The notes under the pieces were generated by a model that was given only the letters and a program-made list of their open reading frames with translations, searched no databases and was not told the DNA's origin. Of a DNA stretch of 64,000 nt, positions 1 through 12,500 are shown piece by piece. The stretch lies in NCBI GenBank assembly GCA_026260175.1, contig JAKCWW010000229.1:67911-131910 (forward strand), given 5' to 3'. The position numbers were made by a program, and so were the translations under genes. The DNA comes from Reticulitermes lucifugus (Eukaryota > Arthropoda > Insecta > Blattodea > Rhinotermitidae). Within the stretch, counting starts at the first letter, position 1; the number at the start of each line of letters is the position of its first letter.

Positions 1-3000
1 ATGCTGTGACGTTCTGCCCATTAGGTTTCCGACGATAGCCGCGAGGAGGCGCAGGGAACAGCGGTAGGTTTCCAAGAGGAAGCTGCTCATGCAACGTATA
101 TTGGCTCGTAAATTGAAAAACAGGCTCTGTATGAAACACGGTACACACATTAGTTGTTATCATTGCTCTTGCATGTTCCGGATCTACATATATTATCCAC
201 AGCGTGGTTTAACAGGTGGTTACATCGTATAGATACATCGCCAAGATGCGTTCAACTGTGCACATATAGTTGATATAAAGTATTGTTTATATGCTGCAAG
301 ACTGCATGTTCGTATTTCGGGGAAAGTGTAAAATGTATCACTCTTTTTCCGTACTGTTCGTATCTAGTTGTCGTTTATTGTGAAGCAAACGTTGCCTTGA
401 GGTGTCGTATTAAAATCTATTATTTATCTTGTATTTAATTTGGTTCAATTGTACCTTTTGTCTCCTGCGGGCGGTGGTATGATAGAGGGTATATGCGAAA
501 ATTTCGGGACTGATTCGGTAACGAAAAACACACATTGGTTATTCGTTTTGTCCTATTCCAAGTAGTCCCACAGGAACTTTATACAACGGGTTCAGCATTT
601 CTGACTGCCGGAAGCACCGCGGGAACTGACTTTTCGAAAGTGCGTGTAGGGCCTACAGCGACGATTTATGAATTTGAGAGACATCCTGGAAACGACGCTG
701 TCGTAGCTCTGATTTCATTCTCCGAAAGAAGAAATCACTAGTGACCAAATCAGGCTAGTAAGGAGGGTAAGGGACCACAGCCATGTTCTAACGGTCAAAA
801 GTTCGGCTAGTTGGTGAGCAATCGAGGCACAACTGCGAAGGTCCACCGCGTGTTCGTGCAACCTTAGTAGTAGCCGTCATGTTCTACAGGAGACGCTTCT
901 TCTGCCAGCAATCTCCGAAATGTTACTTCGTCTCCGTTTACGTTTATGGGAATGGTCTCCACGTTTTCGTGTGTACGAGGTGTGGATGGACGACTTGAAC
1001 GCTCACAGTCTTCAACCGAAGTTTTCCCCTATTTGAACTGAGAAAATCACTAAAAAGTCTATTCTCCCCATGGCATTGTACTCGAAAGCTGTTTTAGGCA
1101 TTCAGTATGCTTCAGATGCAGTTTTCCTGAGTTTGAAGCAAGTCGTAACGCGTGTTGCTTCTTCATTAGAAAATTGTGGATCGCATTTAACACTTACAAA
1201 AGTAAACACCAGTTGAGAATCAACGCATAGGCTTATGACTGCAAAACGTACTAGACTAGGAGGATGGTGATACCACAGAGACTGCACTAGTTGCCGATAT
1301 CAGTCCCTTGCGGTGAGGTCGGAAACTTTTAATTTGACACGTATGTTTTCTATCGCAGTCTTACGTCTGTACCACGAAATAAACTGACTTCAGTATTTTC
1401 TACAACGCTCCTGAAGCCTGGTAAAATAAATATTGATTAAATGGACGTGAAAGTTGAAAGTCAAATGTTTCCACAAGAAGGTCCAAGGACACAGTGAAGA
1501 TGAATTTCAAATATTACTTGCAGAGCTCACGTGTCGTAACAAGATATTCCTCTACTTTATATTTATGGGGTCCTTTACAAGGCACATACATTAAACGCGT
1601 AATGTCATGCCCGTCCTCATGCGATATCTGAAACGACCAATCTGTTTCAGTGACAGTTGGTGTTACGAGGCGCGGTGGTAAATGTTTTGGTTCATATGGG
1701 CCCCGTATCCTCCGCATTTTACATAAGGGCCAACTGTCTAAAAGACTCATTCATTAGGAACAACTGTACATTGCAAAACATAAACCTTTGAAGTTCTGGA
1801 AATTTTACATGAATCTTTTTCGATGTTTTGAATAACGGAAAGTAACCTTTTGTCTGTTTGCATAGAATGTTTACATTGTGATTGATTTTCATATAGTGGG
1901 TTCGTGTCTGTGGTAACGCACTGCAATATCTTAAAATCAAGGTCAGTGATGTATACAAATTCGCAAAGAATGTACTTAAAAAATAGTTTGCGTCGTCAGG
2001 ACGGACTGCGCCTTTCTTCTTCTCTTAAGATGTTGGATGCGATTTGCAAATACATTAGTTCTGGAAAATTTTAAAGTGCTGTGCTGTGTTCTGGTTGTCT
2101 TTCCTTTCTGATTGACTTGCACAAACACCTGGGAAATTTACCTTACGGGGTGACACGTGATTTTGTTTTTGTAGGCCACTGCCATAAAACATTTCTCGTT
2201 TAGTGTGTTCCAGTAATTTGCTGGTCAGGAGATATAAAATTCATCTCGGATTCGAGTATTGCGCTAAATTTCTTGGATCTGTTCAGACAGTAGTATTATG
2301 CTCGGATGCGATGCCCAGTGACGTAGGAGCGAGGATTATACCGTTGTAATTGGGCCAGCAACGCAAATGACACATTTTAGGAAGGCCGTCTTTTAGGACG
2401 ACAGTTCATAAACACGAAATCATTTGATTATGTAGCCGATATAGGTTTAGTATACGGTGTACTCAGGGGTCGTCGTGTTGAATTATTTGACCAGCAAGCC
2501 AAATGCTACTCGCCAAATCTTTTACACAAGAACTGCTTCTACTAACCGTGCTATTTCAGTTGCTTTATACTCGTACCAACGCACCAACTACCACTACATG
2601 CAAGCCATACACTGGACGTGCTGTCCTTCGTATAATACGTGTCTGAGTGACAGTTCGGTATCTGTGGATAAATGTAATGAAAGGGGAGTTATTATTAGCG
2701 AAGAATTTGGCAAATTTTTCCATTCGTCGCCCTTAATTTCTCACACGTCTCGGATGAGCGAGCAGACGTGTGGGTTTGTTGAGCTCAGTTATTATGCTGA
2801 GTACAGTGAATTGTGCCATTATTTCGAAGCCTGGGAAAACATCCGTACCTTTTTCCAGTGAAGCTGAAGACTGGTTGTATGCATCTTCTCCCGAGTCGTA
2901 AATGCCTTCAGTAGCCTTCATGGTGGCTCTGAAAATCCCGCAACTCACGAGATGCCTTCAGGATTAAGGAATGCTGTCGGAATGTACTCCCGAGCGTCAG

Positions 3001-4482
3001 GCACTCTGACTCGTCTTGTGGGAGCATACTTCACTTGAATGTTATAATGAGTTGTGGCAATAAATGACCTTTTCTTCTGTATTGCTTCGTGCTGCCGATC
3101 TTTCTGAAACGAAGTACTGTCAGACTTTAAACGAACCAGAGGTGGATACTATTGCTTTGGCGGCTGTGTTTTATAACTGTACTCTTACCGAAGTAGTTTG
3201 ATGGAATTTTTATTTAGTGCCTGTGTTGAATTTTACCACCTGTAAAATAGTAGTCAGCGATGGACAGGACTATTTTCAGTGTTCATAGTCCAGAGTGAAT
3301 GATAATTACAAGTTAAGAAAAGCAGGGCAGTAACAGAAATGAACTGCGAGGGGATTTGATAGGTGTCAGTAGTGATTGCCGTAGGGTTCGCGTATTGAAC
3401 GCCGGACGGCTGGTTGAAAGTCCAGACATTTACTTCAAAATCTCCACCGAAAGACAAACCTCTCATTTGACCAAAGTTTCTTCATATGGAGCTCTCCAGT
3501 TACAAAATTTAGAACTTACATCGAAAACCAACCCAAATTGTCAACCATTTTCCCCTCTTGGTTTCCCCATCCCCTTCTTGATGTCCCAACGCTCTCCCTT
3601 GCCTCCAGACTGCTTTTGCCAGAAGGAAGAGCCGGCACTAACTTGGAGCCTTCAGAGCAGTACATTTTGTTACCTTCTGTAATAAATGCTGTTCTGAAGT
3701 AAAGTTACGGCATGTGAGGGTTCGGGGTGTGATTTGTTGCTTGCCACCTACGGCCGTCAGATTCATGGTGCCGCGTAATGGTCGATGGCTGGAAGGGAAT
3801 CCCCGAATCTGGATATTGACACGCTGATATATAGCAGTTTGGCTTGCTGTCTGTATGACGTAGATAAGTTCATTGACTCGTCGGTCCGCAAAATAATTGC
3901 CCGTCATCGCCGCGTTTCCTTTTGTTTCTCCCACACGTGATAATTGAAATGGCTGTTGCGCTATCGGTACCCCCGTGCCCCTTCGGTGTTTGTTTCGTGT
4001 AGTTACTGAAAAGTACATTAGTACCCGCAGGTTACATTGAACCCGGAGATTGTTCGTAGACGCATCGGTGATGAGTACTGATGTCGAATGAAAACGCAGT
4101 GGCTTTTGTAGTTGCCGTTACGTCAGGACGTGAACTTCTTTTTGCGTCGTCGAGTTGTCTGATATTAACTGATTTCAACTGGAATTGTATTAAAGATTCA
4201 GTTCGTATCGCGCATTAAACAGTCTGCATTACAGAAAAAAAAAGACGTTTTGTGCGGGGAAATTATTTCTCTGTTATGGGAATCATACGTAACACGGATT
4301 TTTTAATGATAAACGTGCTGTTACAGTAGCCACGGGACTTAAACAATTTAAACCAAATTTCTACGATTTTTAAGTGTGTTATTTAACGATGCTGTCTGTT
4401 TCTGAGATTACGTAGCGTCGGTGATAGATGAATGAATGGCACGGAGCTCGAGTGAATTGATGCTGACAGGAAACAACATAAA
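1..4482. other. No supported gene (1-4482)
   Basis: Open frames up to 134 codons (2457-2861 +) and 126 codons (3638-4018 -) occur, but they overlap frames on the other strand and show no recognisable motif or splice context. Nothing else is supported. Confidence 0.6.
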
Positions 4483-4590
4483 TACTCGGAGAAAAACTGT
4501 CCCAGTGCCACTTTGTCCGCCACAAATCCCACATAGACTAGCGTGGGATTGAACCCGAGCTCCCGCGGTGAGAGACTGTACGAATCATGT
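4483..4590 (-). mobile_element. tRNA-like SINE fragment, family 3
   Basis: The minus strand has a tRNA 3'-half-like segment, CTCACCGCGGGAGCTCGGGTTCAATCCCACG. It is described here by parts: anticodon-loop CTCACC, then B box GGTTCAATCCC. A body follows with GTGGGATTTGTGGCGGACAAAG and GGCACTGGGACAGTTTTTC. No A box is recognisable, so the copy is incomplete at the 5' end. The body does not match families 1 or 2. Confidence 0.55.
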
Positions 4591-5877
4591 TCATTATGTT
4601 TGGTTTATAGTGTAGCTAATCAGAGTACCAATTTTGTCGTTCCCCGTAGCACGGGAGCTTTATGGCATAGGCAGCCTGCATTCGCCGGCAATTGAGAAAC
4701 CGTTTTCACCTGCAGTTTAATTTGTCATAATTCATAGAAGATTATCGTGTGCTAAATAAATTTCTGGCGGATGCTGTCTCCATATACGATAAAGCTACGA
4801 TGATTAGGGACAAGATTAAATGGACGCTATTAATTAGGCGGTTCTGCATATCATTAAATGAGAGTAAAGTGGATTGTCCCATACAGTGTACAGTTTTCTG
4901 CAGCTTGTCTGTGCTTACCATAAACCGCGAGAGCAGGGACTGCGTAGTTCAGATTACGTTCACATCTCTTTGTATTATGTTGGTAGCAGCTGCCTGAAGC
5001 TGTTTAAGTCAGCATTTCTTGACTGATGTGCCCAAGGTCATAGATGTACAATGCTCTTCAGTGTTTGTAATTTTTTTTTAATAAGACTTCATGTTCTGTC
5101 CGTTGTCGTATTCCATCCACTTATTTTCAGGCTATTCTGAATTTCAACACTGTTTGAGTTGGAAATCATTCTTTTCCCCTTTACTTTCCTCCTCCCTCTG
5201 TCGGCCAGTCGGCCGGTCTTGTATGCACAGCGAAGTTTTTTGTATTACCATATGCCAGGGAAGTTGGCTGTGTTGTCTTGCCGCGTCATGGAGGGAAGCC
5301 TTTCAACCCTTTAAAGCCTGAAACTAATGTACATCGTGTTTAAAAATTTAGTTCCTGCATCGCGGAAAATAAGCTGCGAGTCGGACTCGACCTGCTTTCC
5401 TGTTACACAGATAAATTTATTTTTTTAAGGAATGCAACACACTAGGTCACGTACATATTATATTTGTCGAATATGACCTGAAAGTTTCGCATCGTCCCCA
5501 TGCTTGTAATTGCTGACTTAACAAACTGTACTTGACGCATGTGTAGCTGTGTTTATGAATCATCTCCATACCAAATTTGACGTGCCTAGCTCGAATGTTC
5601 ATTGTCGCCATCATGACGATCACCTCATTAATAAAAGTTGCATATTTTTCTGAGTTCTGTTATCATACTTAATGTCAGTCCCGAATGTACGAGGCTGTAG
5701 TGTCGCTCCCGCATCAGAAGATGCTCATCGTTACGAAATTGTGATGTTGGGATGTCCTTCTGTGGCGTAATGTACATACGAAGTTCCATGAAATTCGTTT
5801 CGCTGGTTCAAAAATTGAACCTCACCTCACCTCCCGCTCCCCACATTCACGCAGAACATGGTGATCTCATAAGCATA

Positions 5878-5899
5878 TCCCCCTCCCCCTCCCCCTTTA
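5878..5899 (+). repeat. CCCCCT-repeat tract
   Basis: Three to four tandem CCCCCT/CCCCTC units. Confidence 0.65.
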
Positions 5900-7727
5900 G
5901 GGTCGCGTTTCCGTTACAGTGACTGGTCGATTAATGCTGTTAGGGACGTGATCACTCTTCAGTCTGATAGTCACACGAAAACCATTAATACACCTCGTGG
6001 GCAATATGGCGAAGTGCGTAGAACAACCACCGGGGCTTTAAAGGGCTAAACGTTGCATGTAGCAGCGGACAAAATAGGCGTCCAAGTTTATATATATTTT
6101 TTCTCTGTGTCAGGAAACTGTTCTTGGAAAGTTAGATGTGTGGCAGAGTTTATATGTGCTTGTCGGCACATGACACAGTATTCGTCATAACCTTCGTGTA
6201 TTGTGCTTTTGAGAAGAGAAGAGGGTTAGGGCTTGGCATGCAATTACTGACATTGTTTAGGAGGAATGCTGCTGGTGGATGTGGTAAAGCACACGTGTCG
6301 TGAGGGTTTTGAATGTGGATGAGAATGAGATTTGGTAAATCACTGCTCATTTCGAGTTCTGATATAATACATAGGACGCATTACGGTCTTGAATGATCAT
6401 TATCTGATGCAGCATTTCAGATACATTCCGCCCCTTTATTACGCATCTTTTGCTTTAACGCCTCTTGCCAATTTACACCACTTCTTAATTTGCGCGCTCT
6501 CACTTTCCGTTTAACGCCCGTTGGCTGGCTGCGCACTACTTTTTGTTCGGCTTACAAGCACCACGATGGCACCCAATCGAGGGAATATCTACAAACTTGG
6601 TTGCAACAGAAAACTGAGACTGACGAATAACACAACCTCTAACCTACCATCATACCTACCTATATGAAATTGGCAAACCGAAATCCTAACCTAACTGAAC
6701 AAGAATATTAACGATAGTAATAAAGTGACTGAGTTGTAAAGGCTGTGAGAATGAATTTAGACATCCGTGATTGCGCCGATATGGAATACGTACCACCCAT
6801 TACAAGTGTACGCAAGTTGTTTACAATTCTGTTTCATTTTACGTAGGCTAAAATTGATATTATTTCTGTATTACTAACAGTAGCACACCAATGGCATAGT
6901 AAATACTTGTACTATATATGAACAGGCTGTCATTGGTATCATTGCCCCTAACGCCCTACCTATTCCATTATTTCCTGCGGGACTATGGTATTTTATTTAC
7001 GCTCACTTTTTCAGGAAGGCAATTAGGGCGTAAAACAAGGGCTGCTGTTCCAGCGATCCTTAACAGTGGTTTAGAATTAATCTGTGACTGCACATACCTA
7101 GCTGCTCAAAGTTCAGTGGCTTTACTAATTGTGTATAATACCTGGAATGCCTGTAGATGCCACTGAATGCGAACAATTTGAAGTACGTTGTATCTTCAGC
7201 CGGGTTCCACAACTGGCGTGTTTGACAAACGCGCCAAATTGTGCATTGTGCAGGGAGCCTGTTGACATTGCTTGTCTGCTGAAGCACAGTTGTAGCAGAT
7301 TGGTGAGTCACCTTCGTTCTGTGTGATAAACTGCCGACAGGAAGTAACAAACGATATTTGCCAGATAAGGACCTCATGTACGTGAGTTACAGCGCAAAGT
7401 CGAGGCACAGCCCGCACCCTGCTCCAAGTCACGAGGCCTCTTCGTAGTGAATGATACCGTAGGTTACATAACGCCTTCAGGGGGCGCGATGGAGCCACTT
7501 TGGGTTAAAGCCCCAGAAAACCGGCCAACAACATATCTGTCCTCCCTCCCCCAGAAAGACATAACTGCCGCTTGCAGGACAAGTTCTCAAGCTGTAACTG
7601 CGTCAGGGCCCTCAACTAAGACGGGGGAAACTGTTGACTTAAGTGGAGGTCCGTAACACAGGCACAGCGATGCGTGCTCTACCTAGCGACAGCAACTTGC
7701 GCCTGGCGCAAGTCTCCACCCCGAGGT

Positions 7728-7753
7728 CTTTGGTTGGTTGGTTGGTTGGTTGC
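7728..7753 (+). repeat. (TTGG)n microsatellite
   Basis: Six TTGG units in tandem. Confidence 0.8.
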
Positions 7754-9310
7754 AGTCTGGACCATTGGTGCGCACGTATTTAACCGTGTGGCACTCAGGC
7801 ACGAGTGTTTGTAAAACACGATATTGATGTATTTAATGTTTTAAGGTGTGTTGTAAAGGCTCCACGGGTCACTTAGGAGACGGTCGAGGACCACAGTATG
7901 CTACCAGTGGTCTAGACGTGTTCCCTTCGATTTGTGTCACATTTACAGACAGTTTGAAAAAGACAATTAATCAAGTGCACCCTTTCCATAACGTGGCAAG
8001 TATCCATAGGTGACAAGTGTTTATTAGGTATGCGAGTCCCAAGAACCCGAGGGTGGGCAATAATGTGACGGTTGTCCATTAAAATAATCGTGAAGGCTAG
8101 CGTTGCATGTTCTGTAGGAGAACAAACCTGATTTAGGGTTGCTTAAGCAATGTGCGAAGAATTTTGCCCCGCTTTCTTGATACAGCGAAAATATTGGGTC
8201 CAGTATTTCGAGTGTGTTCTTGCTGGTATGGTCGCTTCCTTTTGTATGGGTAAAGAGGAAGTTCTGTTCCATGCACGTGCACATTTAGTAAGTGTGCTTG
8301 TAATAGCAGTCTGTAGAATGTGTTGTGAATATAATTCCATGTTGTAAGAACTCGGAACCCAAAATGACGACCTCCAAAGCTTAACGTTTAGGGCATGGAG
8401 ACCCACAGGTATTCTCCCTACAATTTCCACTCCTCGTCTTATCTTATATTCATACATGGCAGGTGGTGTTACGTAAACCGCGTTTTCTTTGTGTGGCGTC
8501 TGGGAAGGGTAAAGGATCTAGTAGAAGGTCATTAGCAAGTTGTTTTCAGACCATTGCCTGTCAGTGGTTCCAGCTCAGTAAATTTCATTACAGAGGTTCA
8601 GAATGTTGGCGTTTGGTGTTGTTTTGGCATAGTTGGCAGCGTAATGGTAACGAGTACACTCAACTGTGAATTCTGTGACCTTGATTGTAAACTTGGACAG
8701 CGGCATTGCCCTCAGATTAAAGGTCGTGTGTAGGTCCTTGGATGGCTTCGATTGTGCGTAATGCAGATAGTGTCAGAAAGGACCATCCGGCATGATGGGT
8801 GGTTGTGACGGGCACAGTGAATTTTGTAGTGAACGTCAGATATATCAGGCACGAGAATTTACATTAAAATGAAACGCAGTAACGTCGCAGGTGAAAACCC
8901 GAATCCATGGTGCTATATATATGCGTGTTGGTTGGACACCGATGAGTTTTCTGTGATAGCAGGGCCCAAAGTGCAACGCCGACTCCCAGTTAAATTCTGT
9001 TCTCATCACGTTCACTAGAGTTCGTAGTATGTGTGTGCCGTTGTTAATAATGTCCTCCCCATATTCAACTAGATCTCGCAAGTGACCACCTAGAGTGCAT
9101 TTACAATACCATGTAAGCTGCGTTATGTGACGAAATTACTGGATAGGCGATTTGTTTACGATTCTGTTATTCTGTCATTCACTTCCTCTCTGTTGTTAAC
9201 ATTACTTAACTTTTTTTTTGTATAATTGAATGGCGTATTGCATTAATATGTCAAGCCACTGTTTTAAATACGCATTTTTGCACTCCGACAAGTTTAAGAT
9301 AGAGCTGCTT

Positions 9311-9554
9311 TGATTTTTTCTCATGGCTCGACAGCCCTCGTGGGCCTAGGCCTCCTGTATGAGATTTCTTGATCACACTCAGACACACCACAGTCGGTAG
9401 GACTCTATGGACGGGCGATAGGCTCGTCGCAGAGACCTCTACTTGACAACACAAGAGAGACATTCGTATCCCCGGTGGGATTCGAACCCGCAATCCCGGT
9501 AAGCGAGCGGCCGCAGACCGACGCCCTAGACCGCGTAGCCACCGGTATCGGCAG
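9311..9554 (-). mobile_element. tRNA-derived SINE, family 1, copy 1
   Basis: On the minus strand a tRNA-like head carries an A-box-like TGGCTACGCGG (9531-9541) and a B box GGTTCGAATCC (9478-9488), spaced about 43 bp apart as in a tRNA gene. A body of about 150 bp follows and ends in GCCATGAGAAAAAATC, a short A-rich tail. The element is recognisably the same as the copy at 32.7-32.9 kb, sharing head, the GTAGAGGTCTCTGCG block and the GGCTGTCGA end. Such elements are transcribed by RNA polymerase III and moved by a partner LINE. It is antisense to the pumilio exon. Confidence 0.85.
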
Positions 9555-12500
9555 AATTACTTTGCCACCTCAGATGTAATATATGATTGAACAGTACTGT
9601 GTATGGTTTTTGTCTTATGTAACAGAATGTTGTGATTTATAGAATTTAATGCAAGCTGCGGAAAGCTCTGTTGTAAACTGAAGATGGTATAGCGCCTCAT
9701 GTTGATGCAATAAGCCGTTCACTCTTAAGTTTGTGAAGAAATCACATGTCAGCCATACGCAGTTCGGTATTTTAGATTTGCTGCCTTCAGAAATTTCATG
9801 AAATATGACATTTGGTTGACGCGTAAATTACATACGTCGTACCGATAATATACATTTTCGCTTTCTTCTGTTTAATATTCAGGTAAATATTCGATGTCTA
9901 CATAAGCGACATTGCTTTAATAAGCAGAGAGGTCTTTTCGTTTGCATACGAGATTTGAACGTAGGGGATGTGGGGAAACTCAGTCATGCCACTGTTGTGA
10001 GGTTCATTGTGATGATTATAAATTAGTGTAGTTATGATGTTATGTTAAAATTTGTTAATTGTTTAAGATACGCAAACGTGATTTCGGGCTTGTTTTATTT
10101 CTTACTCGACATGAATCGGTAATACAGTCTTTCATACTTGCATGGACGTTGATGACGCATGAAGTATGACATGGTGCAGACTCTGAGGATGCAATGATCT
10201 TTACGTAGGCGTGTGGTGGGCTTCGGTAGCTGTCATCCAGTTTCGATATGTCGTTCACCAGAAAGTGGAACGTTGTTTTTTGTTTTGCGTCACATGTATG
10301 TGGAATGAATCAAACCATCCCCCATTTTTCCCTATAAATTCGTATAATAGGCACCAAGTTTGGAGGGACTGTGTTGCCCAAAACTCGAGAAGTGAACAAA
10401 TGATGTCTTGTCCATGGGTGCACAAGTCCCGGCGACTAATTTTTGTTCGGTGCCGCGTAATAACCTGAGCATAATTACTGACGCTTTCTGTACTGACGTA
10501 CTGGGATGTGTAGCAGAAAGCGCCAGATAACAGCGAGGTTCATAGAATTGCAGACTTTCGGGTCCAAAGTATGGAACTTCCTGTCGTCTTTCTGGCCACT
10601 TGAATTTGGGGGTTGCTTCTAGACTTCGGGAAAATTTGTGGGCCCCCTGCACTTCACCGTCATTGAAAGCTTTAGAATAATGTATTGTTCTTATTCCACT
10701 AAGACGGGCGGACGGACTTTGTTCTATTTCTTCTCTAATGACTTAAATGATCTGATCTATTATTATAAAGCTGTTGGATGTCGCATATTCGTATTCAATC
10801 CCGTGTCGTTACGACAGCCACATCGGCCCTTCGAAGATGTGCATAGTTTATTTCAAACACTTTGTGTGGATCTGGACGTAAGAAAAATAAAGGACTCCGG
10901 GAAAGGCCATTTGTCGTATATAAAACAGCTTGGCGGTGCCAACGCGAGGCGGTCGTTTACTCTTCGGTTCTTAGCGACATGTTATATAGTAGACTTTTTT
11001 TTATAGGAAGCTATTTTTTGACCCTGTAAGAGACGTGGCATTGTAAAATTGCTGTTTGACTGTTTTCGGGGAATGGAATCGTGAACGCGATTATTTTGCA
11101 CTACGACTACCAAGCTGTGTCGTTACTAATTAATTTATGATAATAATTTTTCAAAGGAAAACATGTTTCCTGTGGTTCTTCCCGGAAATTATTATTTTAT
11201 ATTGTGATGTAATTGTATTGTAGATTAATGCGTATTAATAAAGCTTTCATTATCTAGAGTTTAGGTTATTGGTTCACAAAAGTAATCAAGTGATGTGTAA
11301 TGCCTTGTTAGTGCTCTGAAATGTTGAAATTCCCTCTGAAGAGTCTTAAAAAACTACGAATATTGTAATACAAACGAAATTCAAACTTAATAATTGTGTA
11401 CTGTGAAGAACTTGCCGTCATAGAGTCTAGTTTAAATGAACGTTGTACTGATCATTTCAAAATAACTTATTGTACTTGCGTGCTTGTTGCTCTGAAAACA
11501 AAAGGAAGAAGATAATTCATACATGTAAGCCTGAGTTGTTCGTGTTTGTGTTTCATTACGTCAGCTAACAGAAAGTTACGGATGTCACTCCAAAGACTGA
11601 GAGTTGTTTTAGACGGTACTTTGATAGAGGGGGTTTACTGACTAGTTTCGTTTTGTGGTACTCCTTGCCCCTGACGGCTCATTTATATTCCCACAACAAA
11701 CGGTTAGGGAACACCGACAGCTCCTAGACAAGAATTCTGCGTGAATGTTTCTTACCCAAGTCTTATAACAAGATTGCGATGTGGTGTTAACTACGAAGGG
11801 TCGCAGAGAAACAGAAGGCGAGCTGTTTGTGTCGCGCCATCCGCATAGCGAATGCCGTGGGTTTAGAGGAATGCGAAGTTCCATGTTATATGTATAAAAT
11901 GCATGGTGGTGACATTCGGAGATCTCTCGTGCAGTGAATCAGCCTCACGCTGGCAGCGAACGCTGTTGGTTTGATATCGTCCACTTGCTTTACGTAGATT
12001 TTGCAGTTCCGATCGTGTCGTGTTCTCAGATGCTCCCCATGTTCCCTTATAGTTTACATGGATTGCCAGCAGAGTTCGTGGCCAGTCATTCTGATCAAAA
12101 TTGAGGACCTGAATTGGGTCTGTGTAGCACATTATATAGATATTTACACTACGGCTGTTTTTTAAACATTATTTGTTCTTTTTGAGTTTTAATTTAAAAT
12201 TGTCGACGGAAAGGGAAACATTAAAAACGCATAAAGTTCCTACTGATTTGAGACACGCGAAACTGTGGTGCCAGTAACGGACACGGCCTGACCTGCGTAT
12301 TGGTTCAGGCTGGGCCTTATTTTTTTATAGACTAAGTTTTGCATAACTGTGGCATTTATTCATGTTAATACGGTCCAGTCATGGCTGAGGTTTTCAATTT
12401 TATATGTGTGAGCAGTGTCTGCTCTTCTGAAGGTAATCCTTACGCATTTTTACCTCACTGGTTGCACATTAACGTTTGGTGTAATGAATGACAAGGTACA

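Larger units (their letters stand above)
4591..9310. other. No supported gene (4591-9310)
   Basis: Only simple repeats (5.88 kb and 7.73 kb) were identified. Open frames of about 100 codons at 7060-7498 and 8143-8457 occur in competing frames and are not recognisable. Confidence 0.6.

Noticed and set aside
2457-2861. 134-codon plus-strand open frame
   Set aside because: No motif recognised and an overlapping minus-strand frame of similar quality.
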